A stretch of 64,000 nucleotides of DNA from Takakia lepidozioides (Eukaryota; Streptophyta; Takakiopsida; Takakiales; Takakiaceae), in the NCBI GenBank assembly GCA_030704615.1, contig CM060731.1, forward strand, positions 58,012,756 to 58,076,755, given 5' to 3'. Position numbers and translations under genes: made by a program. The notes under the pieces are model-generated. The model was not told the DNA's origin. It saw nothing but the letters and a program-made list of their open reading frames with translations, and ran no database searches. Numbering within the stretch: the stretch's first letter is position 1; each line of letters starts with the position of its first letter. Of this stretch, positions 23,001-35,802 are shown piece after piece.

Positions 23001-26000
23001 CATAGAAGCCCAAAAGGAAAGTTTGTCCCCTACAGGATGGTGCGATAGACCATCTATTGGTTTGTTTTCCTAGTCTGGCTAGGGGCCAGATCATCTGTTT
23101 GATGTCCCTATATGGATCACAAAGCTTGCAAAAGAAAGGAGTGAGGTAGCCACGTGAGCTGTTGCGGTTGAACAAGGCATTGTCTGCCACAGGTTGAGGC
23201 CCTTGAGAAGGGCTTTCAGGAACTTCAGGAGAAGGAGCCCCTAGAGAGGCCCCTGACAAAGGATCATGGTGCCCTTGTGCTTCGAGGTGGCCAACTATTG
23301 GCATCAGGCTTCCAATTGAGGTGTCACAAAGGACTGAGGAGTTTATCAGGTGCTACAAGCAAGAGAATGTAGATGGGCCTTGCAGATCATCAGGCAGTGA
23401 ACGGATCCTGAGAGCCTATCCACCCCTAGGAATCCATGAAACCAATGGCCAGACGTGGTCTCATTTTCCACATGGCACTTTGGGCTGATGGAACTGGAAT
23501 GGGTTCCTCTCTATTTCTTTCTCTTGGAGTCGGAAGCAATGATGGTAGTGACCCTCATTCCACTCTCCTCTTTTTACTCCACCTCTACCACAAGTAAAGT
23601 CTATGGAGGACCTCTTTCTTGCATTCCTTTCCCCTCCATGCCAGTCATGAGATTCACAGCACAAGCCCTGTGATTTTGTTAACGTGGCCTGAACTCCACT
23701 GGTGGCTAAAACTCTAACCTTGAATAGTGGAATGCCCAGTAAACCCGTTTCACAGTGAAGTGCTAGTGTACAACTTAGATGTGTTTTTGCAGTTGGAGAG
23801 CTCCAACATATAGCCAGATCAACTGTGAGTGTCCAAGAACCGCATCTCCCCTCAGCTGACCCAAGTCCCTCTCCACACATTTCTCAAACTGTTCATGTAC
23901 TTTCTGGCCACACAGGTTGGGGAGAGAGGGGTCCAGCTTTCAGGAGGAGAGAGGCAGCAAGTGGCCATAGCTAGAGCAATACTGAAGAACCCCAAAATCC
24001 TCATCCTAGATGGCGCTACAAGCACCCTAGATACACGGTCAGCGCAGGTCGTGCAAGAGGCTCTTGACCTTTTGATGGTGGGTCGAACAACAGTCATTAT
24101 TGCACACCACCTGTCCACTATTCAGCATGCCGACTTGATAGCCGTTATGCAGCATGGCAAAGTCTTAGAAACTGGGACCCATGAGGAACTACTGGCAAAG
24201 ACTGAGGATGGCACCTACGCTGCCCTCTTTAGGTTCCAGGAGGCAGGACCCTGTGGCAGGGCAGATGCCAATACTAGTGGCATACATGCCAGGTAATTAT
24301 TTTGGATGCCTCCAAGACTTAAAGGTTTTTGAAGTTGTTATGGATTGGGGACAGAGCACAAGAGAGAGCAAAAGATACTTGTTTATATCAATGGTTTCAG
24401 GGACATTTCTCATTTTCTGATTGATGGCTAGACAGTTGCAGAAGATAATGGTATACATATGTCTTGCCGATCTAGAGATCCTAGTGCTGCTTTAAGGCTT
24501 TCTCACATTATAATCATGCTCAAGCGAGTTTTTTCTAATGTATATTTTGAGGGGTGTAACTTTGAGTAACTGTCCCCAAGTCCAGAGTAGTAATTAGTAG
24601 CTTTGTATGAGCAATGAGCAATCTCTTGATCATGGCTGGCACTTCCGAGGCTGCCCACTTAGGTTCAGCTTTACAGGAGTGGAGGGAGTCAATGAGAGGG
24701 AAAACCTTGGCATCATATCCACAAGCTGCTCCAAGCCCTCTCTCAGGAGGGTACTGATGTTGAATGCCCCTGAGTGGCACTATGGTTTGCTGGGCGGCAT
24801 TGGTGCGATTGTGGTGGGATGTCAGTTCCCATTGATGGCACTTATAATTGGTCAGGTGAGAAAAGACCTTGCACTTCAAACTCATACTGTGGGACTAACT
24901 TCATAAAACGAAACTGCTATGGCCTGGGACTCAATCCACTAGGTCTGCAGTATTGTTAGTATATTACAACTTCAAATTATACCTCTCTGCTCACCAGTCA
25001 ATATCACATGTGTATTAGAGAGAACAAAATCTAAAATCAGTTTGTATGTATGTCGGTTTGATTGTAAGTGTGTCTACACCTGTCACTTCAAACTGACATT
25101 TTTGCCAAAGGTTGTGACATCTGTGATGGCAAAGATGTTATTCTTTCACCTTTCATCTCTAATCCTCCTAAAGTATGCATAACTTGGCAGGTTACTCTTC
25201 TGATCTGACACATCCGTATTCATAAGGCCAACCTCGGGTAGTGAGAGATGGTGTCTTATAACCCAACTGCCCATTCAAGTAAAATGATTTTCTAATGATC
25301 TGACTTGTGTTATTGCAAGCAGTTCCTGGTGACTTTTTACAATCCCGATAAGGACTTCGTTGAGAGAGAAGTACACAAGTATACTTTGATTATCAGTGGT
25401 GTCTCAGCTATAGTTGTTATGGGGCATCTCATCCAGCACTACTTTTTGGCAGCGATGGGAGAGAACCTCACCAAGCGTGTGCGTGAAATGCTGTTTTCAA
25501 GTACTCAGTCCTTAACATCTTTCTCCAGACATGCATCCCAGCTACTGTAGGGGTTCTGGCCATGTGAGGGTGGCCTTGCATCAAATTTGTACTTCTGCTC
25601 ATTGAGCATTTCCACACACTGAACAAAAAGCTGATTATGCACCACCCAATCGGGCGCTCATAGTTGAGTTCACCTTTCTGTTTCAATTTCTCAATGGTTG
25701 CTTGGGTTTGTACTGAACAGGCATTGAGATCATCATATAGGCTCCAGAATTTGCTAGACCTTTATTCTTCATTCAGAAGAGAGCTAAGATCAGGAGGATT
25801 GCTGGTTTGAACTGAATCTTCAGTACAAATGCAAATCTGTCAATAGTTTATTACTGTCCCCCAAACTGTTAAAAGCTTTCATCTGCCCCATTTGACTGGT
25901 GAAATGTAAACATGGGCAGGAATACTGCAAAATGAGGTAGGCTATTTTGACCATGATGAGAGTAATAGCAGCGTGCTGGGGTCATGTCTATCAACGGATG

Positions 26001-28419
26001 CTGCATCCATCAGGGCAGCTGTTGGGGATCGATTGAGCACAGTGGTGCAGAATTTGTCACTAGTATTCACTGCATTGGTCATTGTGTTTGTACTGGAGTG
26101 GCGTGTTGCATTTGTGGTGGTGGCCACTTTTCCGTTCCTCATTGTCGCGTTAGTTGGTGAAGTAAGTTTTCAACTTAAGGTGAATTTCATTGTTGGTTTC
26201 TGCTCATTGCTTTTTTGCAAAATTGCTAGACTTGGCACCTATGTTCATGAGCACTATTACCTCCCTTTCCACATGAAAGACCAATCTATCAACACATTTG
26301 TGTGCATCACTTTAAGTCTTTCCATACGCTGTTACCAGTCAACTGAATGTTGAAATGTGCAAAGTACTGTGTCATTCACACTCCCTCTATTTGGCATCTT
26401 GGTCATCTCTTACTCTTGGAAGTTAAATTGGACCTGGATATGCCTCGAAACATGCGTACAGCCAGGGCTTTGAGTGTGGTCTAGGCCATCACTGTCATAA
26501 CGAAATCTTTGCAAATGATTGCTGCTTACAGTACAATTGCAGTGTAAGTCGCTCAAAAGGTGAAAGTGAAAGAAATTGTTCAGGTTCATGATGTGGGAAC
26601 TTCAAGTGGGACAGTGGGTTGCTTCGTGTTGCATTTCAGAACGTATTTATACGAGGATTTGGAGGCAGCTTGCCAAAGGCATATGCCAAGGCAAGTATGG
26701 TGGTGGTACAGGCTGTCAGCAGTATCCGCACTGTAGCAGCATTCTGTGCTGAGGAAAAGGTACTGTGATGATGATTGAAAGGGAATTCTTGGGTCTATTG
26801 GTTGTAAGGGCTTTCAGATGCCCAAATCAGTTTGTGTTTGATTCTATCAGATACAAGATAATACTCATAAGACGTTGTGTATCAGATACAAGGTAGACAG
26901 AGGGTAGAAGAAACCTAGAAATGTATTGTGTGCCTTCACAGTTGCCAAGAGATAGACTTACAGATAGAGAAAGAAAGGCAAGGCTCAATTTTTGCCATTT
27001 TGTTGGGTGTCAGGTGCTTAACTCGTTCATTCATGAGCTGAGGGTGCCTCAGAAAAAGATCTTTCGGCATGGGCAAGTTGCAGGCCTTTGTTATGGAATT
27101 TCCCAGTTCTACATGTACAGCACATATGCATTGGTGCTCTGGTATTCCTCCAGTTTGCTCAGGAAGGGGGAGGCAAATTTCGGAAGTGCAATCAAAATGC
27201 CCATGGTCTTACTTTTTGCAGCCTTTGGTATAGCGGAAACCATCGCCATGGCTCCTGACATTTTCAATGGTAATCAAGCCTTGGCTGTGATCTTTCATAT
27301 GATGGATCGGCAGACACAGATCGACCCAGATGATCTGCAAGCTGAAAAGGTCTGTCTCAGGTTGCACCATGCTAGGCTCCTCTCCTTAAATGACAACACA
27401 ACCATGCCGAAAGAAATAGAGGCTCACAAGGATTTTAGTTGCTGGTTCACAGGGTATATCCATGTAAGTAGATATAGAAGAAATCCCCTCCCCTCGTTAT
27501 TATGTATATTTGACGAATCCAACATTTGTGCTTCTGCTGATGGTTACGCAGGAACAGAGGACAGGGAGAGTGCACAGAGAGAGAGAGAGGAACTTTGTAC
27601 AATGTAAAGGAAGCCTGCATCAGGGATCTGCTGTTTAATATGTTCTTGTAATTGGCAACTGTGCAGGTGAAGGAGGTAAAGGGGGATATAGAACTACGAC
27701 ATGTTATGTTCAGCTATCCCACTAAGCCTGATGTACCAATATTCAAGGACACTAATATGCGAGTAGGTGCTGGAAACAGGCTAGTGTTGGTGGGAGCCAG
27801 CGGGTCAGGAAAAAGCTCCATCCTTGCTTTGATACAGAGATTCTATGATCCCATCATGGGCCAGGTTACAATTGATGGAAAAGACATACGGAAGCTGAAC
27901 CTTAGATCGCTGCGCAGGCACATTGGCATTGTGCAACAAAACCCTGCACTGTTTGGCACCAGCATTTATGAGAACATTTGGTATGGGAAAGAGTGTGCTC
28001 TAGAAAGCGAGATTGTAGAGGCTGCTAAGACTGCCTATGCCCACAGCTTCATTAGCGGGCTGCCTGATGGGTACAGGACAGCAGTGGGAGAGGGAGGGAT
28101 TGAACTGTCAGGAGGCCAGAAACAGCGTGTGGCAATTGCCTGTGCAGTCCTAAAAAGTCCTGTAATTCTACTGCTGCACGAAGAGACTAGTGCCCTGGAT
28201 GTGCACTCGGAGAAGCTCGTCTACAAGGCTCTTGATCTTGTGATGGCCGGGCGCACTACTGTCCTGATTGCACACCACTTTTCTACTATTAAGAAGAGAG
28301 ACATCATTGCTGTTCTTAAAGATGGCACAGTTATAGAACAGGGTAGCCACCAAGACCTGATTACCTCCCCCTTCAGTGCATATGCACAGCTCATCAAGTT
28401 GCAAACAACACCACCGTGA
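17045..28419 (+). CDS. ABCB: ABCB (MDR/P-glycoprotein-type) full transporter, 15 exons
   Basis: Exons read from GT-AG borders: 17045-17542, 17928-17982, 18138-18310, 19847-20047, 20653-20912, 21445-21577, 21699-21882, 22328-22551, 23916-24292, 24663-24855, 25323-25500, 25920-26161, 26640-26759, 27014-27349, 27667-28419. All phases join, giving about 1308 residues, the normal length for a TMD-NBD-TMD-NBD transporter of the plasma membrane (auxin or other export in plants). TMD1 starts near residue 120 and TMD2 near 740. NBD1: Walker [11 protein letters not shown]-loop region GLVNHEP (His for Gln, codon 22405), signature LSGGERQQ, Walker B LILDG (Gly for the catalytic Glu, codon 24012). NBD2: [23 protein letters not shown], Walker B LLLHE (His for Asp, codon 28177). 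Both H-loop His are kept (AHHLST, AHHFST). The frame is intact, but ATP hydrolysis is doubtful. Substrate unknown. Confidence 0.9.
18905..19090 (-). mobile_element. Two tandem LINE 3' ends between (GA)n tracts, in ABCB intron 3
   Basis: In reverse orientation two copies of the last ~65 bp of the LINE at 40.5-44.2 kb occur at 19066-19001 and 18981-18919. Both start at the same base (CGCTCAAACTGGGCGC) and end ATGAGTACAAT or ATGAGTACAT, and (TC)n lies before, between and after them. They are antisense to the transporter gene. The identical truncation point suggests one insertion that was then duplicated with its microsatellite. Confidence 0.85.
19736..19756 (-). mobile_element. 21-bp LINE 3'-end insertion with 14-bp target duplication
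   Basis: The 21 bases are the reverse complement of the last bases of the LINE family (CAACGTCTTATGAGTACAAT). They are flanked by the direct repeat CTAATGGTGATAAG at 19722-19735 and 19757-19770. It lies in ABCB intron 3, 91 bp before exon 4. Confidence 0.8.
20990..21120 (+). mobile_element. 3' tail of a second LINE family in ABCB intron 5
   Basis: CCCATAAGCTCTT, CGGACGTTTTAAAGT and an ATTTC-repeat tail resemble the 3' UTR of the LINE at 52.6-53.3 kb (CCCATAAGCTCTTTGAG, CGGACGTTATAAAGTTC, TTTTCATTTTC). No coding part remains. Confidence 0.6.
26858..26879 (-). mobile_element. 22-bp LINE 3'-end insertion with 13-bp target duplication
   Basis: ATAATACTCATAAGACGTTGTG, given here in two halves of one short insert, is the reverse complement of the LINE 3' end. 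It is flanked by TATCAGATACAAG at 26845-26857 and 26880-26892. It lies in ABCB intron 13, antisense to the gene. Confidence 0.8.
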
Positions 28420-29214
28420 GATCATGAGGTCAGGGTCTTGAGATAGATAAGCAAACCCCTTCTGATTTGTAAGATACTTCATGCCAGATAGTTCTTTCTA
28501 TCATCTGGAATCTAAGTCTGGAAACAGAGTCACATAGTCTTCAATCTAACAACATCCCACATCCACCCATCCATCACTGCAAAAGTATCAAAGCTCTACC
28601 ATTGATATGATGAGCTCGGCAGCCAGTACTGTTGGAGAAGTGATGTAACACATTGAGCTAAGAGTATTCTCCTGTGGGTTGCACAGTTAGTAGCTAATCA
28701 AGCCTTCTAAGCCCATCAAAGGCCACGGCCACTTTGCATCCTATTCAACATCACACTTGGGAGGCTTCTCCCAAGTGCCCAGCCATATACAGGGAGGATT
28801 GTTTATGGCTGGTGAATGCATCTGAGTCCACTAGATATACACATGGTAACTTCTACATGAAGTGCAACAATAAACACATCATTGATAATTAGTAATCCCA
28901 CAAAGGGACAGTAGACTTCACTTCCTCCAATGCTGTATCCTGTGCCACTGGGACAATGTTATGTACAGTACCTGTACTGCTTCACCAAAACTACCAAGAC
29001 GGTTGTAGATATGCTACATCTTCCCCAAAAACCCCCAAAAAGGGGAGAATAAACCCCCCGCTGAGGAGGACAACAGAATTGAAAAAAGATCTGAACCAGT
29101 ACCCCTGGCAACTACTCTTTACATACAACGTGGACTCCTACTTAGAATTACAGACTTGGAAGTGATGTAAGCCGTACACACCTAACTCCCAACAAATGGC
29201 AGAAAAAGAATCTC
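28420..29214. other. Intergenic region between convergent genes
   Basis: This 0.8 kb holds the 3' flanks of the ABCB gene (plus) and the VAN3-binding-like gene (minus). No gene, repeat or RNA was recognised. Confidence 0.6.
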
Positions 29215-32200
29215 TCATCTTTGGTGTTGCCGGTTTGTCATAAATATAAGACGAGAGATGCCCTCTGTCCAAAGCCTGTGATCTGATACATTCTTGCATT
29301 CAAACTCCATATCTCCAGTGCTAGTTTTGAGAGAAAAATATCGCCGCTTTTCACTGTCTTCCAGCAAGTTCCTACCTGGCCATGCCGGAATGTCCGGGTA
29401 AACTTGTAGCACCAAACCTGCCAAAGTTCACACTTGAGTAAGATATATAGCCAAGTTCATCTACTGCCATCCGTTAGTTATTGCAGATCGGTGCCCATCC
29501 AACCCTCTGATCCCTGGGTTGATTTAGGGTTGGTACTCTGCATGAGAGTATGACCTTAAAGGGTAGGTATTAGTCAGTATTCAGTCAATAAGTAAAACTC
29601 TGACACAGCCAACCAAAAACACCTTCAGCTACCCTGGCGGTACCCCCTCTCTCTTCTCCCCACTCCCTAATTTTTGGTACACTCAAATTGGGTATGTCGT
29701 CCACAAGGCTACTTTGCAGGTGTATCCATCCCCCTCTCTACCCTCCCATCATGTTCCTTGGGCCACATTGAAAAATCATAACTAAGTTCCTAGCATATGT
29801 ACAAGCAAACAAGAATACAAGTCATGAAGAAATTTGTTGGTCAAATAACGCACTCTTCTTGTTCTTTTTCAATGTTCCTCCCAAGTGTTTGCTTTGCAGC
29901 TTCACCATCACCTGTCAAAACACATCCAAAAAATCTAGAGAGTTTGATAACACTGCCACACCCTGAAAACAGGTATCTTGAATGACATAGAGTAAACACA
30001 ACTTCGGATGAATAGGTAGAGAGAGGTGCAGGGCTCAAATTTCAAAGACGCATGAAACTTAACCCTTTTGTCACAAGAAAGCTTCGTTAAGGAACATTGC
30101 AGAAAATCCAGACCTTGAATCACAAGCGACGCTGCTCAACGGCAACCCATCCTATTGACAACCTTAGGAGAGGTGATCAACTGACCTGGCCAAACTTGTT
30201 CAGGTAAACAAATACGACTCTCCAGTGCAATTCTCCTGGAACCAAACAAAAAGGTAGAAGTCAGATTCCTTGCCACTCCACCCTTTCAGCTCAACAGTTT
30301 ACAACTCTACTGTAAGTACTCCATTACCCACAAGCCTTGTTAGGATGCTTGGAAACAAATCCAACCAGAAAGTGAGCATATACAGCAGAGCTACAATTAC
30401 GGAGACCATTCCTGTGGTTGCTACATCAACCCTGCCACTGAGATTCACTGTGAGTTGATCAACAGGATAAGCATCCATAATAAGAATTCCCAACCCACTA
30501 CTGGTGTACTCTCTTCAGACTTGCACTAAAAAATTACTACCTGCAGGTTTCTAATCTTCAAATCATGAGGTAGTCCAACCTTTGATTGAGAGTTTTGTGA
30601 GGAAGTTGGCACCCCGAGAAAGGCAACTGTGCTCTGCCTCATTGTCTTCTGACATTAACTCACCACTGGAGCTAATCGAGTGATAACTACACCCCCGCTC
30701 ATAGGGAGTCACTGCGGCTAGACTTCGTGCCTCCTTTATTGTCCTTACCTTCAGTGTTGCTGCACCCCTTAAGGCTGCCCAAGAAAGAAACACGGTCAAT
30801 GAAGTCTGGTCAACCAGGAACTGCAGTCTGGTCCTTTGAGAGTGAGCACAGAGTACAACCACAGCTCAATGCGAGACACAGCAGTCATGGAAGAATCACA
30901 AATTCAGATATGGAACCATTTCTTATATAGCTGTGACTAGCTGCTGAGACTTTCAATGAAATAAGCAGCATAATGTCTTAAAAGAAAATACGGGCAGTCC
31001 AATTCCAAAACAACATAGATGTCAGAACACAATGTAGTAACCTAGTACATAGAAAATAAACAACCAATGGCCACCCACACTCTAAGGAGCTACAAATCTT
31101 ACAGGGCTAGCAGACAATGAAGCAAAGGAAATCCCTGAAAACAGAGAACCCACCAGTGGCAGCTGCAGCTGTAAGCGTCATGATGTCCCCAGCTGTCCGC
31201 ACATTGACAGCAGAGCTGACAATGGCTGCCATGTGATCCTTATCTGCACCCATACTCTCTGCTACTTCAACACACTGAGCGGCTACCAAAGCAGCTGCTG
31301 AGGCCACTGCTATTGAGGTCTTGGTTGAGGTCTCCTCTTGTGAGGAAGCTGCAGTTGCAGCAGTGACTGCAGCAATTGCTGCTGCTACGCCAGCAACCGT
31401 GGCGGCAGCATGCACTTGTGCATTCTGAGAGCGGCTAGCCTCCTTCCTCTTTCCTTTCAGATCTTTGATCCAGCGCCCCATTGATCTCCCTCTCAAAGGT
31501 GGCCGGATTAGACTGAAACTCCTCCGGAACTGTAATGACAAACACAATAAATTGATTTGCCCTTCATGTGATACCATCTACCACTTCTCAAGTAAGCCAC
31601 TGATACTGAAAATCCCAAGGTTGGGCATAAGTAATATACCAAGAAAAGAATTAGGGACAGAAAATAAGAGAACGAGAGAGAGAGAGAGCACACTTGGGAA
31701 AAAGTATAGCAGGGACTGGCAAGGCAAACCTGGGTGTCTCTCATTGGAACAGCACTCCACCAGGTCGAACAAAAGATCTGCAAACAGGACACCAAAATAG
31801 AAGGGTCAACAATCAGTGGGCCCTGCCTGCTGCACATCTCTAGACCCTGCTGTTTTCAACTCAGATACAGAACCAACCACACCAAAGAGATAGAGGGAGG
31901 TTTGACAAAGGTTCTGATCAGCACAGTTACCACTGTCACAGAAACATAGTTAAGACCAGTGGTTGCTACATGGCAGCCAGGCAAACTGTTGCTGCTAAGT
32001 GCATGTCAATTCAACTAACCCCAGACTAACCGATGTAACTAATCATCATTTCTTGGTAATAGCGTAGGCACACCCATGTGTCAGATACACACTTTCACCT
32101 TCTGACATGGTTGTCAGAGTTCACCTACTAATTAGTAGCAGAAAGACAGCCATAAACTAGACACAAGGCTGCCATTAACACTGACAAACACCTAGAAAGA

Positions 32201-33345
32201 CAGGTACCTTGTAATCATCATCCATTTGGTGGGGGGACAGAGGAGGGCTCATTGACACCAATGGACCACTGCTGTGTGAGTTCCTTCTTGATATAAGGGG
32301 CGATGGCTCCTGTGCAGTCCATAGCCACAAGAGCAATAAGTAGATTCCCCTTAAGTTTCCCTTGTTCATGTTGCACACCCCTTGCTTCCACATGGTTGCA
32401 AACGGGTGCACTAACAGCACAATACAAAAGCTATGAATGAAGAGAGTGTGCAAGTGGCTCAACTTGCTAGAGTATGAATTTTGAAGGGCATTTGCTGCCT
32501 TCGAAACAACTCTCTACCAAGTGCAATCTATAACGGCCCCAACATATGCCAAGAGGGAGATAACTTAAGAGCACTTCTTTTACAACACAACCTAGACTCG
32601 CAATGTCTCCATCACAAAAGTCACTGCCTCACAACACTCACAATCGAGTATGAGGACAATGAAAAACTGAAATCCAGAAAATGAAACTGGTCAAAGCATA
32701 AAAAATAAACCATAATGAGGTAAAAACATAAGAATGAAGCAAAGAATGCAGAAGGACACTCACAGCTCCTGGAGCCATAATTCGATCCAGTACAAACTGG
32801 GAGGTCAATGATGAGGCAAATGCAAAAGGGGCTGTTTCAAGAGTGGGCTCTTCCAAAGATGCCCGATGCACAGGCCCCGCCTCAATGGCCTTCAAATGGC
32901 TATCCCCTGCAGGCTGGGAAATGGGAGCCAAAGCTCGAGCCACATCTACAGAAGAGATACTCCATGACCGAGACAAGAACTCCATGGGCTCAAGGGGAGT
33001 TTCTGGAGCTGGAAAGGCCACCACCGGTGGCATCAACATTGGATAATCCTCTTCTATGTTCTCCAAGCATGGCTGGGAAAAGCTGTCCCTTGCTCCTATA
33101 TTGGGTTCTAATAAAAGGTAGAAGTCTCTCTCATGCTTCACCTTCGCACTGCCCACGCCTGCACATGCTCTGGTGGGTGTTCCATTCATGCTTCCCATGG
33201 TTTTCAAGTCCTGGTTTGGAGCCTGCATCTGAGAGGGCAGAGATATTGGGGAACTGTACACTAAACTGCCTAGACGGTACAATTGTGCAACAATCAAATG
33301 GCAAGGTGCTGAATCATAAGGTGTGGGATCTTGATCTGGGCCCAA
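29215..33345 (-). CDS. VAB: VAN3-binding-protein-like (DUF828 + plant PH domain)
   Basis: Minus-strand exons with matching phases: first coding exon from 33345 or an inner ATG (33225 or 33198) to 32764, then 32309-32208, 31777-31730, 31528-31154, 30774-30580, 30235-30186, 29911-29854 and 29417-29215 (stop). Family landmarks in order: [66 protein letters not shown], the Ala-rich DUF828 block ([54 protein letters not shown]), LRGAATLK, then a PH-like domain ([60 protein letters not shown]). Members bind the ARF-GAP VAN3 at the trans-Golgi and plasma membrane and act in vein patterning and auxin transport. The frame looks intact. The start and any 5' UTR exon are uncertain. Confidence 0.9.
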
Positions 33346-34560
33346 AGTGTCACAAAATTTGAAAAGGGTGACCTAATTTTGGTCCCCCCATCTCCGAGCT
33401 GCTGCAATGTTTTGTTTCAAATTGACTTTGCACAACCACACCTTGGGAGATTGTTTCCTTTGCAAAAACTAAACTTTCCATCCAAGATCTCCAGCTCTAA
33501 GTACATTTCACAGCCGCGGTTCTTAGCTCTCCAGCACACTGACTCCAGCGCCATCACAACCGTCATCTGGGCGGTGTCGAGAATCTGTAGATTAACAAAT
33601 ACGCAGGTGGGCCTCACATGAAAAACGAGAAAATACAAAAACCATGATGATCAAGCCCATAAATAACAGAACACATTCTCGCCGGCACAAGTCCGGTGAG
33701 CGAAATTTCCTCTCCATGTCCCTCGTTCCTCTCATCTTCGATGTCCATCTTCTATCCTCTTCACGAAAAATCACCCAGCCTAAAGAGTGCAGACACTGAC
33801 TGAGGCACGAACTCTCCTCTGTATTTGGTATGTGCTTTTGTGCCTCAGTCAGTAGATCATAACTTATTCGGCTGCAGCCCATGTTCACTTACCCATAAAA
33901 CGCAATGTGACACTTTCAGGAAACGGGGAAATAAAACTGGGAAACAACAACATTAAGAAAAAGGAGGTAGAACAAAGATGACGCAGACGATCACAGCCAA
34001 GCAGAGCTCGCTGGAGACCAGGCAAAAATGCACAAATAAAGAACATGCAAAATGAAGAACAAAACAACATTGAGGACAAAGAAATGAAGAGAAAATCTCA
34101 CACACCGGAGAAGAATGGCAGCTGAGTAATCGGCTGCGTCGCAACTCTGCTCCTGAGCTATAGAGAGCTAGAACCCAAGATTCCCGCGAGATCACAAGAT
34201 GAAGAGCAGGGAAATGTCGACAACACCTCACAACCCAAACTCAGCAAACAAACACAATGCCATCCCGAACAGGTAATCTCCATGAGGGAGACATGGAAGA
34301 TTTGAGACCCGCTTCCAAAAGCCGAGATAAGAAGCCAGCTACAGAGACGGCAAGTGAGAGTGAGCACGACGGCGGAAGCTGCGGGAGCGCCTCGAGCGGA
34401 GGGACACACTAAACAAGTTAGACAAGGACAAGTCTGCAGCCTGCACGGGGGGGCAGACACTCTCTCCGTGCGGGGAGAGAGACGATGTTGCGTAACTTCA
34501 CTCTTACCCCACCTAACTTTACTTTACTAAGTTACCTCATTTTACTTGTTCCAGGAGGGT
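33346..34560 (-). promoter_or_regulatory. 5' region of the VAN3-binding-like gene
   Basis: No conserved protein is seen upstream of the first coding exon. The stretch could hold 5' UTR exons and the promoter. ORFs here have no family features. Confidence 0.35.
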
Positions 34561-34799
34561 GCCTAAAAAAACCGTGCATATCCACGTGGCGGCTCCTGAT
34601 TTCTCAAGATATGCAACATGCCCATCGCTTTCTGGGTCCCACGAGGGGTGCGCTCTGACTCATCCCTCCTATATTCACTCCTCCTTTTTTTATTTATATT
34701 CTTCTGCTTCTTTATTTGGAAATACCCCACTCACCGCTCCCCGTACGGCGCCTTTCCAGGCAGAGCGAAAATAATCCCCCGCGCCACGCCAGCTTTCCA

Positions 34800-34935
34800 C
34801 GTCGAAAGCGACCTAAAGACAGGGATTTGAACCCAGGACCATGTGTGGCATCAGAATATTCCCGTGTGCCGCGATACTCTCCACGTCCCTGAATTTCGTT
34901 GGCCGAATCTGCGAGGCCAAAAAAGAACGAGTCAA
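34800..34935 (-). mobile_element. Possible tRNA-derived SINE or tRNA-like relict
   Basis: In reverse orientation GGTCCTGGGTTCAAATCCC is a good B-box (GGTTCAANTCC), preceded by GGCACACGGGAATATTC. No clean A-box and no clear tail are seen, so only part may remain. Confidence 0.4.
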
Positions 34936-34959
34936 AATGTTCCCGCAACAAAACTAAAT

Positions 34960-35100
34960 AATGTCAGGTGATACTGGGTTCAAATCCTGGTACCTTGTTG
35001 TCTTCTTCCCCCTTACCTTGGGCGGTGGCCCTCGTGCTTGCGAGCTTATTTTTCCTCTGATTGTAATTAAGTGGCCGGATTCGTGAGGAGTGGCTCTCTA
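34960..35100 (+). mobile_element. SINE, 5'-truncated copy
   Basis: Starts close to the B-box (ACTGGGTTCAAATCCTGGTA) and shares its 3' part with the SINE at 35803-36005: TTTTTCCTCTGATTGTAATTAA, GTGGCC.GATTCGTGAG and GTGGCTC. Confidence 0.65.
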
Positions 35101-35570
35101 AACAATAATAACGGAAGCGATGGAGCAATTGATTGACGGACAAAACTCCGGAGAAAAGGCGTCGTCGAACAAATAAATGAAATATGAACGCCAAGGTTGT
35201 GGGGTGACGACATATAAATCAGCACTCACTGTGCAATTCAGTTCATCCATCTCCGGACAGTTCATTCGTTGGTCCATCATCCATGACAGGGCCGTATAAT
35301 AGATGATGTTTTGGGAAGCACGTCGGGAGGAATAAAGGGTGGGGGCTATTTGCTGTCCCGTGAGAGGGAGGCGTTGGGAATATTGGGGGTCACATTATTG
35401 AGCCATAATGTTTTGGGGTAAATGATGGCCAGCTTTTATTTGTAATTCAAATTAGGGATCAATTACAGTACAGCTAATCCATGCCCAGTTATGTGCAGCA
35501 ATCCCTATGCTGTTTGCACGTGCGAGTAAGAGAGAGGGCAATGTAAAGTAGTAGTAATAATAATAATAAT

Positions 35571-35745
35571 ATAATATGACGCCTCGAAGGATGCGTAAAT
35601 TATGGTGCCTCTTCTCTTCAGGGGGAAGGCCCAACAAGGTGGACAGTGGACACCTTTGTGACACCAATCGGAGGATTGAACCCACCACCAATGCTGAGGT
35701 GGTATGTGCCTATTACCACTGGGCTACAACTTGGTTGTCGTAAAG
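35571..35745 (-). mobile_element. tRNA-derived SINE with (TTA)n tail
   Basis: In reverse orientation TAGCCCAGTGGTAATAGGC (A-box) is followed after about 35 bp by GTGGGTTCAATCC (B-box), and the body ends in a TTATTATTATTATTACTAC tail. The A-box and B-box spacing is that of a tRNA-derived RNA polymerase III promoter. It is not a tRNA gene: no cloverleaf follows. Confidence 0.65.
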
Positions 35746-35802
35746 TAGTAAAAGAAGAGCATGGGCTTCCTAAGTTTTTCATGCTTTCCGAGGCTGCTAC
35801 CC

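Noticed and set aside
32808-33362. 184-codon plus-strand ORF
   Set aside because: Antisense to the first coding exon of the VAN3-binding-like gene, which has clear family motifs.
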